A stretch of DNA of 64,000 nucleotides from Streptomyces sp. NRRL WC-3742 (GCF_000720635.1 NZ_JOCF01000022.1:1-64000), one strand, 5' to 3'. Counted from the first letter of the stretch, positions 16,212 through 25,333 are shown. Notes: a model not told the origin generated them from the letters alone. Translations and numbers: made by a program.

Positions 16212-17237
16212 TCAGATGACCGTCTCGGCCTCCTGGTAGCGCTCCTGCGGGACGGTCTTCAGCTCGGCGACGGCCTCCGCCAGCGGCACCAGGTTGATCG
16301 CGGTGCCCTGCAGCGCGGTGATGTGCCCGAAGGCGCCCTTGTGGACGGCCTCGACGGCGTGCCAGCCGAAGCGGGTGGCGAGGACGCGGTCGTAGGCGGT
16401 CGGGGTGCCGCCGCGCTGGGTGTGGCCGAGGATCACCGGGCGGGCCTCCTTGCCGAGGCGGTGCTCCAGCTCGCGGGAGAGCTGGGTGGCGATGCCGGTG
16501 AAGCGCTCGTGGCCGTAGATGTCCTTGGTGCCCTCCTCCCAGTGCATGGTGCCGGGTTCGGGCTTGGCGCCCTCGGCGCACACGACGATGGCGAACTTCT
16601 TCTGCCGGTCGAAGCGCTCGCGGACGACCTCGGTGAGCTTGTCGATGTGGAAGGGGCGCTCCGGGACGACGATGGCGTGCGCGCCGGCCGCCATGCCCGC
16701 GTTGAGCGCGATCCAGCCGGTGTGGCGGCCCATGACCTCGACGACCATGACCCGCTGGTGGGACTCGGCGGTGGTCTTGAGCCGGTCCAGGGCGTCGGTG
16801 GCGACGGAGACGGCGGTGTCGAAGCCGAAGGTGACGTCGGTGGCCGCGATGTCGTTGTCGATGGTCTTCGGCACGCCGACGATCGGCAGGCCCGCGTCGC
16901 TCATCAGCTTGGCGGCCTTGAGGGTGCCCTCGCCGCCGATCGGGATGACCGCGTCCAGGCCGAGGTCGGAGCAGTACCTCTTGGCGCGCTCGACACCGTC
17001 GCGCAGGTGGCTGGGCTGGACCCGGGAGGAGCCGAGGATCGTGCCGCCCTGGGCCAGGATGCCGCTCACCGAGTCGAGGGTCAGGGGGCGGTGGTGGCCC
17101 TCCAGGAAACCGCGCCAGCCGTCCTCGAACCCGATGATCTCGTCGCCGTGGTCGACCACCCCCCGGTGGACCACGGAGCGGATCACCGCGTTCAGGCCGG
17201 GGCAGTCACCGCCGCTGGTCAGCACTCCGATACGCAT
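16212..17237 (-). CDS. pfkA: 6-phosphofructokinase
   Basis: A 341-residue phosphofructokinase of the actinobacterial group. The N-terminal LTSGGDCPGLNAVIR binds nucleotide phosphates, and GGEGTLKAA and PKTIDNDI line the active site. By E. coli numbering the residues deciding phosphoryl donor are Gly104 (GGEG) and Lys124 (PKTIDND). Gly104 favours ATP over pyrophosphate, while Lys124 is the change found in the Streptomyces/Amycolatopsis lineage, so ATP use is predicted. It carries out the committed step of glycolysis in the cytosol. The gene stands alone, between a hairpin terminator and a 413-bp gene-free upstream region. Confidence 0.95.
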   Translation of the reverse strand: MRIGVLTSGGDCPGLNAVIRSVVHRGVVDHGDEIIGFEDGWRGFLEGHHRPLTLDSVSGILAQGGTILGSSRVQPSHLRDGVERAKRYCSDLGLDAVIPIGGEGTLKAAKLMSDAGLPIVGVPKTIDNDIAATDVTFGFDTAVSVATDALDRLKTTAESHQRVMVVEVMGRHTGWIALNAGMAAGAHAIVVPERPFHIDKLTEVVRERFDRQKKFAIVVCAEGAKPEPGTMHWEEGTKDIYGHERFTGIATQLSRELEHRLGKEARPVILGHTQRGGTPTAYDRVLATRFGWHAVEAVHKGAFGHITALQGTAINLVPLAEAVAELKTVPQERYQEAETVI

Positions 17238-17650
17238 AGCTTTGCAACTCCCGAGCAGAACCGAGGAACGGCCGGACTACAGGCTGGGACGACGAGCCGC
17301 CACCGTAGCGGGGCGCTCCCACACCGGGATGGCGGGGAGGTGGCCGCGGAGTGAAGGACCGGCCGATCCGGACAGAACGCCCGAAATCGGCCGCGAAGTC
17401 GAGCATACGGCCCCCGGTCCGGCCGGGCAGGAGCCGACGCGGGAGCGGCGCCGTCGGCGCCCCCGCGCGGAAGTGCAGCCTGCTGCCGAGGAGGGTGTGC
17501 AGTAGGCAGCCCCATTGTCGTACGTCCGGGGCGGCCCGTGGGCCGGGTGACCGCATCGCGGGCACCCGGCGTCGGGGCGTACCGGAAGGACCGGGGCTGG
17601 TCCGGGACCGGCCCCTGGGCCCGGATGGGCCTAGGCGGGCCTGTCCGGAC
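17238..17650. other. Gene-free interval upstream of pfkA and downstream of gatD
   Basis: I see no convincing gene here. The open frames present are proline/arginine-rich shadows. The right end holds a GC-rich hairpin after gatD; the left end must hold the pfkA promoter, which I could not define. Confidence 0.5.
17593..17615 (-). terminator. Hairpin terminator downstream of gatD
   Basis: The arms GGGGCTGGTCC (17593-17603) and GGACCGGCCCC (17605-17615) pair with one G-U, about 36 bp after the gatD stop on the minus strand. Confidence 0.6.
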
Positions 17651-18379
17651 CTAGGCGGGGCGCGTCGCGGCCGCGATGCGCTCGGCGCGCAGCGCGTCGT
17701 ACCAGGTCGTGTCGGCCGGCGGCAGGGCGTTGACGTCCAGCGCCAGCTTGATCAGCATGTCGGCCACGGCGGGGTTGCGGGCCAGCACCGGGCCGTGCAG
17801 GTAGGTGCCGAAGACGGTGTCGCGCCAGGCGCCCTCGGTGCCGTCGCCGGTGCCGTTGCCCCGGCCGACGGAGACGGTGGCGAAGGGCCGCACGCCCTGG
17901 CCGAGCTGGGTGACGCCCTGGTGGTTCTCGAAGCCGGTCAGCTGCGGCAGGCCGAGCTGCGGGTCGACGTCGGCCAGGACGTCGCCGACGCAGCGGGCGC
18001 CCTCGCCGCGCGAGGTCCACACGTCCAGCAGGCCCAGGCCCGGCTCGCGCTCGCCGAGGTCGTTGATGAACTCGTGGCCCATGATCTGGAAGCCGGCGCA
18101 GACGCCGAAGATGATCGCGCCGTTCTCGGCGGCCCGCACGAGGCCGCTGTCGGCGCGCAGCCGCTCGGCGGCCAGGCGCTGCGGGCGGTCCTCGCCGCCG
18201 CCGATCAGGTAGATGTCCCCGCTGGTGGGGATCGCCTGGTCGGAGCGGACGTCGATCCGGGACACGTTGAGGTGGCGCTGGCGGGCCCGGCGCTCCACGA
18301 CCAGGGCGTTGCCCCGGTCGCCGTACGTGCTGAGCAGGTCCGGGTAGACCCAGACCACGCGCAGGCTGCTCTCACTCAT
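17651..18379 (-). CDS. gatD: Lipid II isoglutaminyl synthase, glutamine amidotransferase subunit
   Basis: A 242-residue class I glutamine amidotransferase-like protein. The nucleophile lies in IIFGVCAGFQIMG and the catalytic His in GTYLHGPVLARNP. GatD releases ammonia from glutamine and passes it to MurT, which amidates the D-Glu of lipid II stem peptide to D-isoglutamine. The gene is 46 bp downstream of murT on the same strand, the usual arrangement. The ATG at 18379 has GAGG directly before it. The amidation is needed for efficient cross-linking in many Gram-positives. Confidence 0.93.
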   Translation of the reverse strand: MSESSLRVVWVYPDLLSTYGDRGNALVVERRARQRHLNVSRIDVRSDQAIPTSGDIYLIGGGEDRPQRLAAERLRADSGLVRAAENGAIIFGVCAGFQIMGHEFINDLGEREPGLGLLDVWTSRGEGARCVGDVLADVDPQLGLPQLTGFENHQGVTQLGQGVRPFATVSVGRGNGTGDGTEGAWRDTVFGTYLHGPVLARNPAVADMLIKLALDVNALPPADTTWYDALRAERIAAATRPA

Positions 18380-18425
18380 CCTCGAAGACCTTCCGATACG
18401 TGAACAGGGTGGTGCGGGCCCGGCA

Positions 18426-19688
18426 TCAGCCGGCCACGACCTTCCGCAGCTGCTGGAAGGCGGTGTAGTTGGCGATGGCCTCGATCCGGCCGGGCGGGGC
18501 CATGCGGACGGCCTGCTCCAGCGTGTCCACGACGTGGAACTGCAGGCCCGCGACCTCCAGGCGCACCGCGAGGTCCAGCTTGCGCTGGCCCATCACGAAC
18601 ACCGGGTGCCCGGCGAGGCGCTCGTAGTCGACGTCCCAGAGCCAGGAGGTGTCGGTGCCGTCGGCGTCGAGCGCGTTGACGGAGAGGATGACCGGGGCCG
18701 GCGGGCCGTCGATCAGCGAGAAGGTCTCCAGCCAGCCGGCCGGGTTCTTCGCGAGCAGCAGCCTTATGTCCCGGCCCTGGTACTGGACGACGTCGTAGCG
18801 GCCGGCGACGGCGGCCACCGAGCGCATCCGCTCCAGAGCGACCTGCGGGGCGACGCCGAAGACGGCGGCGACGGCGGCCGAGCTGGTGGCGTTGGCCAGG
18901 TTGGCCCGGCCGGGCAGCTGGAGCTGGATCGGCCAGGCGCCGCGCTGCGGGTCGATCACGTGGGTGCCCTGGAGCGCCCAGTGCGGGTTGGGGCGCCGGA
19001 AGCCGCACTCCTGGCAGAACCAGTCGTCGCCGGGGCGCTGCATCACGCCGCCGCAGGCGGGGCAGGACCAGGCGTCCTCCTTCCACGCCTGTCCGGCGGC
19101 CACCCAGACCACCTTCTTGCAGGAGGAGGCGGCCCAGGTCACCAGCGGGTCGTCGGCGTTGGCGATGACCACGGCCTCGGTGTCCTGGAGGCCCTCGCGC
19201 CACTTCTCCGCCATCATGCGGGTCTCGGCGGCGCGGTCGAGCTGGTCGCGGGAGAGGTTGAGCAGGGCGATCGCCTTGGGGCGGGTGTCGCGGGCGACCA
19301 TCGCCAGGTACTTCTCGTCGACCTCGATCACGCCGAAGCGGGCGTCGCTGCCGCCGGCGAGGGCGGAGGTGATGCCGGCGGGCATGTTGGCGCCCAGCGC
19401 GTTGGAGACCACCGGGCCGGCGGCGCGCAGCGCCTCGGCGATCAGGCGGGTGGTGGTGGTCTTGCCGTTGGTCGCGCTGACCAGGACCACGTCGAGGTGG
19501 TCGGCGAGGGTGCCGAGCAGATCGGGGTCGAGCCTGAGGGCGACCTTGCCGCCGATCACCGAGCCGCTACCTCGTCCGGCCTTGCGGGACACGGCGGCGG
19601 CGACCTTCCCCGCCGTGACCGCGATCTTGGCGCGGGCCGGCAGCGAGGCGTCGCGTGCGCCTGTGGGCTCCGATTCGGTGCCTGCCAT
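18426..19688 (-). CDS. murT: Lipid II isoglutaminyl synthase, Mur-ligase subunit
   Basis: A 420-residue MurT. The ATP-binding Mur-ligase motif SATNGKTTTT is at residues 71-80. A zinc ribbon typical of MurT, CPACGG and CQECGF, lies about half way. The C-terminus is the DUF1727 domain that contacts GatD. Together they amidate lipid II at the cytoplasmic membrane. The ATG at 19688 has the strong site AAGGAGGAACCACTGAGC; upstream in-frame residues are rejected. The gene leads a two-gene operon with gatD. Confidence 0.94.
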   Translation of the reverse strand: MAGTESEPTGARDASLPARAKIAVTAGKVAAAVSRKAGRGSGSVIGGKVALRLDPDLLGTLADHLDVVLVSATNGKTTTTRLIAEALRAAGPVVSNALGANMPAGITSALAGGSDARFGVIEVDEKYLAMVARDTRPKAIALLNLSRDQLDRAAETRMMAEKWREGLQDTEAVVIANADDPLVTWAASSCKKVVWVAAGQAWKEDAWSCPACGGVMQRPGDDWFCQECGFRRPNPHWALQGTHVIDPQRGAWPIQLQLPGRANLANATSSAAVAAVFGVAPQVALERMRSVAAVAGRYDVVQYQGRDIRLLLAKNPAGWLETFSLIDGPPAPVILSVNALDADGTDTSWLWDVDYERLAGHPVFVMGQRKLDLAVRLEVAGLQFHVVDTLEQAVRMAPPGRIEAIANYTAFQQLRKVVAG

Positions 19689-19896
19689 GCTCAGTGGTTC
19701 CTCCTTGCTGCGGCACCGCCCGGGGCCGGACAACGGGCCGGCGGGCGGCGGGGACGGGGCCAGCCTACCGACTCCGCCACCCGGCTCGACGATCCGGACC
19801 CCATGCCGCCTGCTCGGACGCGGTCCGAGGTGGGCCTGATGGGCCGTCAAGGAGGGCGGTGTACGGACGGGCCGTTCACCGCCTGAGGACGCGTCG

Positions 19897-19922
19897 GGGC
19901 CCCGGGAGGTTCCCCGGGGCCC
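19897..19922 (-). terminator. Hairpin terminator downstream of the GNAT gene
   Basis: The arms GGGCCCCGGG (19897-19906) and CCCGGGGCCC (19913-19922) form a perfect 10-bp stem with loop AGGTTC. Confidence 0.75.
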
Positions 19923-19964
19923 TCGCGTGAGGATCTGGTGAAGAGATGATCGGCGTATCGGACG

Positions 19965-20028
19965 ATGAACGGATCGGGCGGTGAACAGATCAGACGGTGA
20001 ACAGATCGGGCGGTGAACGGATCAGGCC
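19965..20028. repeat. 4 x 16-bp tandem repeat
   Basis: Four units close to RTGAACRGATCRGGCG are joined head to tail. The last unit overlaps the stop codon region of the GNAT gene, so the array lies in its 3' end. Confidence 0.9.
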
Positions 20029-20732
20029 GTGCAGGGCTCGTGCGTGCCCAGCGTGGCGGTGATCACCAGGGTGCCGCCCTCCGGCTGGAAGTCCAGCGGC
20101 GCCGCCAGCCGGCGCATCGCGGTGATCAGCCCGGTGTTGGCCGCGTGCGTCACCGCGTACACCGTCTCCACCCCGGCCGCCCGGGCCGCCGCCGCCAGGC
20201 GGCGCAGCAGCGCCGTGCCCAGCCCGTACCGCTGCCAGCCGTCCTCGACCAGGACGGCCAGCTCCGCCTCCCCGTCGTCCCACATCAGGTGCCCGAGGGC
20301 GACGATCCGCCCGTCCGGGGCCGTCGCCGCGAGGCTGTGGCCGTGCCGGGCGTCGAGCAGGTGGTCCAGGTAGCGGTCCGCGTCGCGTACGGGCCCGTGG
20401 TAGCGCAGCCGCAGCGAGGCGGGGGAGCAACGGCCGTGCATCGCCAGCGCCGCCGCCTTGTCGGCGGGCCCGGCGGGGCGCAGCACCAGGTCCGTCCCGT
20501 CCGGAAGGGACAGCCGGGACAGGCGGGTCGGCCCGGGGGCCTGCGAAGGGGCCGGCGAGGCAGCCCGGGTCGGCGAGGAGGCCGGGGCCGGGTGCGGCCG
20601 GGCGAGGCGGTACGGCCCGCCGGTGAGCGCGGGCAGCCGGGTGGCCTGGCCGTCGGGCGCCGCGCACCTGCGGTCCGACCTGCGGAAGGGCCGGTGCCAG
20701 AGCCGTTCGAGGCGAGTGCGGGAAGCCGTCAT
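20022..20732 (-). CDS. GNAT family N-acetyltransferase
   Basis: A 236-residue protein whose C-terminal 150 residues form a GNAT domain. The acetyl-CoA-binding motif is visible in VEDGWQRYGLGTALLRRL (Q-x-x-G-x-G). The N-terminal 75 residues are proline/alanine-rich and probably disordered. The ATG at 20732 has no ribosome-binding site, suggesting leaderless translation or a start further in. It is divergent from the indigoidine synthetase gene with 199 bp between starts. The acetyl acceptor is unknown; nothing but position ties it to the pigment gene. Confidence 0.85.
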   Translation of the reverse strand: MTASRTRLERLWHRPFRRSDRRCAAPDGQATRLPALTGGPYRLARPHPAPASSPTRAASPAPSQAPGPTRLSRLSLPDGTDLVLRPAGPADKAAALAMHGRCSPASLRLRYHGPVRDADRYLDHLLDARHGHSLAATAPDGRIVALGHLMWDDGEAELAVLVEDGWQRYGLGTALLRRLAAAARAAGVETVYAVTHAANTGLITAMRRLAAPLDFQPEGGTLVITATLGTHEPCTA

Positions 20733-20809
20733 GGGGGCGACGCTACCGACGCCTCGCTTCCGGCCGGTTACGTGATCGTGAACGCACGAACACCCGGGAC
20801 GTCACCGCG

Positions 20810-20825
20810 AGAGGTCTGGACCGGT
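20810..20825. promoter_or_regulatory. DasR-like site upstream of indigoidine synthetase gene
   Basis: AGAGGTCTGGACCGGT matches 11 of 16 positions of the DasR element ACTGGTCTAGACCACT, with core GGTCTGGACC differing by one base. It lies about 107 bp before the start codon. A chance match in GC-rich DNA is possible. Confidence 0.3.
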
Positions 20826-20931
20826 GCCTCATGCGACCGGGACGGCGGGCGCCCGACGGTGGAGTCCTGCCCGGCGCCGTCCACGGACGCCCCAGGCCGG
20901 GCCCCGTCCGTCCACGCACCGAAGGTTCCCC

Positions 20932-23900
20932 ATGCGCTCCACCGTTTCCGCCACCACCGACACCACCGCCACCACTGCCACCACCACCCTCACCACCCTC
21001 CCGCACGCCCGCCGCGCCCCCGCCGGCAGCGCGCTCACCGACCTGCTCGACGGGCAGGTGCGGGTGCGCCCCGCCTCCGCCGCCGTCGTCGGCGCGCAGG
21101 GCGGGCTCTCCTTCCTCGAGCTGTCCGACCACGCCCGCCGCACCGCCGCCCGGCTGCGCGCCGCGGGCGCCGGCCCCGACGGCTGCGTCGGCCTGTTCGC
21201 CGAGCCCTCGACGGCGCTGGTCGCCGGGGTCTGGGGCGTCCTGTACGCCGGGGCCGGGTACCTGCCGCTGTCGCCCGAGTACCCCGAGGACCGGCTGCGC
21301 TACATGCTGGAGGACTCCGGCACCCGCGTCGTCCTCACCCAGGAGCACCTGCGCGAGCGCCTCGCCGCCCTCGCCCCCCGGGGCACCGAGGTCGTCACCG
21401 TCGAGGAGGCGCGGGTCTGGCCCGAGCGGGTCGAGGGCGAGGGCCCGCGGCCCGAGGACGCCGCGTACGTCATCTACACCTCCGGCAGCACCGGCCGCCC
21501 CAAGGGCGTCGTGGTCGAGCACCGCGCGGTGGTCGCCCAGCTGCGCTGGCTGCTCGGCGCCGGGCACCTCGACCCCGAGGTCACCGTGCTGCAGAAGACC
21601 CCGATGAGCTTCGACGCCGCCCAGTGGGAGATCCTCGCCCCCGCCGTCGGCGCCCGTGTGGTGGCCGGAGCCCCGGGCATCCACCGGGACCCGGAGGCGC
21701 TGGTCGCCGCCGTGCGCCGCCACGGCGTCACCGCGCTGCAGTGCGTGCCCACCCTGCTGCGGGCTCTGCTGGAGACCGAGGGCTTCGCCGACTGCACCGG
21801 CCTGACCAGGCTCTTCTCCGGCGGCGAGGCGCTCTCGCGCCGACTCGCCCACGAACTGGCCCAGGCCCTGCCCGGCGCCTCGCTGGTCAACCTGTACGGC
21901 CCGACCGAGTGCACCATCAACGCCACCGCCCACCTGGTCGTGTCCGGGGAACCCGGCGACGGCGCCGACTCGGTGCCCATCGGCCGCCCCGTGGACAACA
22001 CCCAGTGCTACGTCCTGGACGAGCACCTCGCGCCCGTGGGCCTCGGCGGCGTCGGCGAGCTGTACATCGGCGGCGTCCAGCTGGCCCGCGGCTACCTCAA
22101 CCGCCCCGAACTGACCGCCGAACGCTTCGTCCCCTCCCCGTTCGCCCCCACCGAGCGCCTCTACCGCACCGGCGACCTCGCCCGCTGGAACCCCGACGGC
22201 ACCCTGCAGTTCGCCGGACGCGCCGACAACCAGGTCAAACTGCGCGGCCACCGCATCGAGTTGGACGAGATCGCCCGCGCCGTCGAGGAACACACCTGGG
22301 TGCGCCGCTCGGCCGCCGTCGTCACCGACGACGAGCGCACCGGCCGCCAGGACCTCGTCGCCTGCGTGGAGCTCAACCCGCGCGAGGCCGCCCTGATGGA
22401 CCAGGGCAGCCACGGCGGCCACCACCAGTCCAAGGCCAGCCGCCTCCAGGTGCGCGCCCAGCTCTCCGACCCGGGCGTGCGCGACCTCGCCTCGCTCGCC
22501 GGCCGCGAGCGGACCGCCCTGCCCGGCAGGCGCGAGACCGAGGCCCAGCGCCGCGCCGTCTTCGCCCGCAAGACCTACCGCTTCTACGACGGCGGCCCGG
22601 TCACCCGCGAGGACCTGCTCGCCCTGCTCGCCCCCCGCCCCGAAGGCCGCTTCGCGCGCGGCCCCGAGCTGCTGAGCTTCCCCGAACTCGGCCGCATCCT
22701 GCGCTGGTTCGGCCAGTTCCACAGCGAGGAACGGCTCCTGCCCAAGTACGCCTACGCCTCGCCCGGCGCCCTCTACGCCACCCAGATCTACCTGGAGACC
22801 GGCGGACTGGACGGCCTCGCGGCCGGGCTGTACTACTACCACCCCGTCGAGCACTCCCTGGTCCGCATCGGCGCCGCCGAACCGCGCGAACAGGCGTACC
22901 TGACGCTGCACTTCTCCGGGCGCACCGGGGCGATCGAGCCGGTCTACAAGAACAACATCCGCGAGGTCATGGAGTTCGAGACCGGCCACCTGCTGGGCGT
23001 CCTGGACGAGGTGCTGCCCGAGTACGGCCTCGCCGTGCGCCCGCTCGACCCCGACCCGGCCGTCAAGGCGCGCCTGGACGTCGCCGAGGAGGACGCGTAC
23101 CTGGGCAGCTTCGAGGTCGGTCGGGCCGGCGTGCGGGCCGGCGGCGAGGCCGAGGGGGTCCCCGTCGAGGGCGTCCCGGTCGAAGGCGTCCCCGTCGAGC
23201 TGTACGTCCAGGCCCACGAGGGCCGGGTCGAGGGCCTGCCCGCCGGCCTCTACCGCTACGGCGAGGGCGAGTTGACCCGCGTCTCGGACGAGGTCGTCGA
23301 GGCCCGGCACGTGATCGCCATCAACCAGTCGGTGTACGCCAGGGCCGCGTTCGGCATCACCGCCGTCGCCCGCGCGGGCGAGGGCCGGGAGTGGCTGGAG
23401 TACATCGCACTCGGTACCGAACTGCACCGCCTCCAGCGCAACGGCCTGGGCCTGGGCTTCATGTCCTCCGGCTACAGCTCCAAGTCCGGCCACCCGCTGC
23501 CCGCCTCACGCCGCATCGACGCCGTCCTGGAGGCGGCCGGGCTCGCCGCGGGGCCGTCCTACTTCTTCCTCGGCGGCAAGGTCAGCGAGGAGCAGATCCT
23601 CAGCGAGGGCATGCGCGAGGACGCCGTCCACATGAAGGGCCCGGCCGAGATCATCAAGGACGAACTCGCCACCCTGCTGCCGGACTACATGCTCCCCAAC
23701 CGGGTGCTGGTGGTCGACGCGCTGCCGCTGACCGCCAACGGCAAGGTCGACCTCAAGGCCCTCGCCGCCTCCGACACCGTGCGCACCGCCGACGTGCGCG
23801 GCGAGTTCGTCGCCCCCGCCACCGAGCGGGAGCGCTGGCTGGCCGCGGCCTGGGGCAAGGCGCTCGGCTACGAGGAGGTGTCCGTGACGGACGAGTTCTT

Positions 23901-24882
23901 CGCCGTCGGCGGCAACTCGCTGATCGCCGTCGCCCTCGTCAACCGGATCAACCGCGAGTGCGGCGTCACCCTGCCGCTCCAGGTGCTCTTCGAGTGCCCG
24001 CGCCTGGGCGAGCTCGCCGCGCGGATCGACCGGGCGGGCGCGGCGGACACCGCCTCGCGGCTCGTGCCGCTCGCACAGGGTGACGGCCGCCGGCCGGTGT
24101 TCTGCTGGCCCGGCCTGGGCGGGTACCCGATGAACCTGCGGACGCTCGGCCGGGAGGCGGGCGACGGCCGCGCCTTCTACGGCATCCAGTCGTACGGGAT
24201 CAACGCGGGCGAGACGCCGTACGCCACCATCCGCGAGATGGCCGCCACCGACCTCGCCGACCTGCGCCGGGTGCAGCCCGAGGGCCCGTACACCCTGTGG
24301 GGCTACTCCTTCGGCGCCCGCGTCGCCTTCGAGGCCACCTGGCAGCTGGAACAGGCCGGCGAGCAGGTCGACAACCTGCTGCTGATCTGCCCCGGCAACC
24401 CGAAGGTCCGCCGCGTCGACGCCCGGCGCTGGGGCCGCCAGGCCACCTACGCCAACCCCGCGTACCTGACCATCCTCCACTCGGTGTTCGCCGGCGCGAT
24501 CGGCGGCCCCGACCTGGAACGCTGCCTCGCCGAGGTCGCCGACGAGGACGGCTTCGTCGCCCTCGTCCACCGGCAACTGCCCGACCTGGACGAGGAGTTG
24601 ATCCGGCGGATCACCCGGATCATCGGCGGGACCTACGAGTTCGACTACAGCTTCACCGAACTCGCCGAACGGCGCCTGAACGCGCCGGTCACCATCCTCA
24701 AGGCGTCGGGCGACGACTACTCCTTCATCGAGGGCAGCACCGGCTACAGCGCCACCCCGCCCACCGTGGTCGAACTGGCCGGGGACCACTACGGGGTGCT
24801 GAGGGAGCCCGGAGTGCACGAACTCGCCGCGGCGATCCGGGCCGTGGAACGCGGAACGGCCGGGGGCACCACCACCGCCTGA
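20932..24882 (+). CDS. bpsA: Indigoidine synthetase, single-module NRPS (A-Ox-T-TE)
   Basis: A 1316-residue NRPS with the order A-Ox-A-T-TE, the signature of BpsA/IndC (about 1280 residues). The adenylation domain has TSGSTGRPKG (183-192), FDAAQWEIL and NLYGPTECTIN. Between core motifs A8 and A10 an FMN-dependent SagB-like oxidase is inserted (about 545-875), with GLGFMSSGYSSKSG. The carrier motif GGNSL is near 993 and the thioesterase elbow GYSFGAR near 1123. The enzyme activates, oxidises and cyclises L-glutamine; two products pair to give blue indigoidine. It needs a phosphopantetheinyl transferase, not present here. The ATG follows GAAGGTTCCCC. A 15-bp triplicated insert lies in the oxidase. 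Cytoplasmic. Confidence 0.93.
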   Translation: MRSTVSATTDTTATTATTTLTTLPHARRAPAGSALTDLLDGQVRVRPASAAVVGAQGGLSFLELSDHARRTAARLRAAGAGPDGCVGLFAEPSTALVAGVWGVLYAGAGYLPLSPEYPEDRLRYMLEDSGTRVVLTQEHLRERLAALAPRGTEVVTVEEARVWPERVEGEGPRPEDAAYVIYTSGSTGRPKGVVVEHRAVVAQLRWLLGAGHLDPEVTVLQKTPMSFDAAQWEILAPAVGARVVAGAPGIHRDPEALVAAVRRHGVTALQCVPTLLRALLETEGFADCTGLTRLFSGGEALSRRLAHELAQALPGASLVNLYGPTECTINATAHLVVSGEPGDGADSVPIGRPVDNTQCYVLDEHLAPVGLGGVGELYIGGVQLARGYLNRPELTAERFVPSPFAPTERLYRTGDLARWNPDGTLQFAGRADNQVKLRGHRIELDEIARAVEEHTWVRRSAAVVTDDERTGRQDLVACVELNPREAALMDQGSHGGHHQSKASRLQVRAQLSDPGVRDLASLAGRERTALPGRRETEAQRRAVFARKTYRFYDGGPVTREDLLALLAPRPEGRFARGPELLSFPELGRILRWFGQFHSEERLLPKYAYASPGALYATQIYLETGGLDGLAAGLYYYHPVEHSLVRIGAAEPREQAYLTLHFSGRTGAIEPVYKNNIREVMEFETGHLLGVLDEVLPEYGLAVRPLDPDPAVKARLDVAEEDAYLGSFEVGRAGVRAGGEAEGVPVEGVPVEGVPVELYVQAHEGRVEGLPAGLYRYGEGELTRVSDEVVEARHVIAINQSVYARAAFGITAVARAGEGREWLEYIALGTELHRLQRNGLGLGFMSSGYSSKSGHPLPASRRIDAVLEAAGLAAGPSYFFLGGKVSEEQILSEGMREDAVHMKGPAEIIKDELATLLPDYMLPNRVLVVDALPLTANGKVDLKALAASDTVRTADVRGEFVAPATERERWLAAAWGKALGYEEVSVTDEFFAVGGNSLIAVALVNRINRECGVTLPLQVLFECPRLGELAARIDRAGAADTASRLVPLAQGDGRRPVFCWPGLGGYPMNLRTLGREAGDGRAFYGIQSYGINAGETPYATIREMAATDLADLRRVQPEGPYTLWGYSFGARVAFEATWQLEQAGEQVDNLLLICPGNPKVRRVDARRWGRQATYANPAYLTILHSVFAGAIGGPDLERCLAEVADEDGFVALVHRQLPDLDEELIRRITRIIGGTYEFDYSFTELAERRLNAPVTILKASGDDYSFIEGSTGYSATPPTVVELAGDHYGVLREPGVHELAAAIRAVERGTAGGTTTA
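23152..23196 (+). repeat. 3 x 15-bp in-frame repeat in the Ox domain
   Basis: Three near-identical units of GAGGGSGTCCCSGTC encode EGVPV three times, at about residues 741-755 of the indigoidine synthetase. It looks like a slippage expansion in a loop. Confidence 0.9.
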
Positions 24883-24922
24883 CCGGGACACGCCCACGGA
24901 CGGCGCAGAATCCGCGCCGCGA

Positions 24923-24987
24923 GGAGCCCCTTCGGATAGGGATGGCTCGGCTCACCGCCGACCACCCGACTCCTCCGAAGGGGCTCC
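24923..24987 (+). promoter_or_regulatory. 14-bp inverted repeat covering the ribosome-binding site of the next gene
   Basis: GGAGCCCCTTCGGA (24923-24936) and TCCGAAGGGGCTCC (24974-24987) are perfect complements with a 37-nt loop. The right arm contains GAAGGGG, the ribosome-binding site for the GTG at 24991, so the folded RNA would hide it. It could also end the upstream NRPS transcript. Confidence 0.7.
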
Positions 24988-24990
24988 ATC

Positions 24991-25209
24991 GTGTCCGTCA
25001 AGAAGTCCGCGCTCGTCACCGCCTGTTGCGCCCTGCTGCTCGCCGCCCCGCTCGCCCTCGCCCAGTCGGCGGCCGCCGCCGACAACAACGGCCCGAAGAA
25101 CGCACAGGAGGCCGCCGCCTGCAAGTCCGTGGTCTCCACCCTCCTCGGCGGCTTCGGCTCCGCCCTCGGCAACGCCGCCTGCGTGGTGCAGCCCGCGCAG
25201 CAGGGCTGA
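24991..25209 (+). CDS. Small secreted protein, unknown function
   Basis: A 72-residue exported protein: basic start, hydrophobic core (LVTACCALLLAAPLALA) and a likely cleavage after AQSAAAA, leaving about 43 residues with two cysteines (AAACKSV, NAACVVQ) that could form a disulfide. The GTG at 24991 has GAAGGGG as ribosome-binding site, held in a large inverted repeat. It begins 108 bp after the indigoidine synthetase stop on the same strand. I recognise no family; it lacks the chaplin pattern. A hairpin terminator follows directly. Confidence 0.7.
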   Translation: MSVKKSALVTACCALLLAAPLALAQSAAAADNNGPKNAQEAAACKSVVSTLLGGFGSALGNAACVVQPAQQG

Positions 25210-25218
25210 GGCGGCTCT

Positions 25219-25270
25219 GTGCGCCCCGCCCGCCCCGCCCGTCCGGGCTGCGGGCGGGCGGGGCGCGCAC
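25219..25270 (+). terminator. Strong GC-rich hairpin terminator
   Basis: GTGCGCCCCGCCCGCCC pairs with GGGCGGGCGGGGCGC plus GCAC across a short loop, starting 10 bp after the small secreted protein stop. Confidence 0.75.
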
Positions 25271-25333
25271 GAGGATGGAGGAGGGGCCTCCCGGCTCCGG
25301 AACGGCCGGAGCCGCCACCGGCAGGGAGCCGAC

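Noticed and set aside
20013..24083. Very long open frame overlapping the indigoidine synthetase gene in another phase
   Set aside because: It is a low-complexity Arg/Pro/Gly shadow of the true frame, common in GC-rich DNA. The frame from 20932 carries all NRPS motifs.
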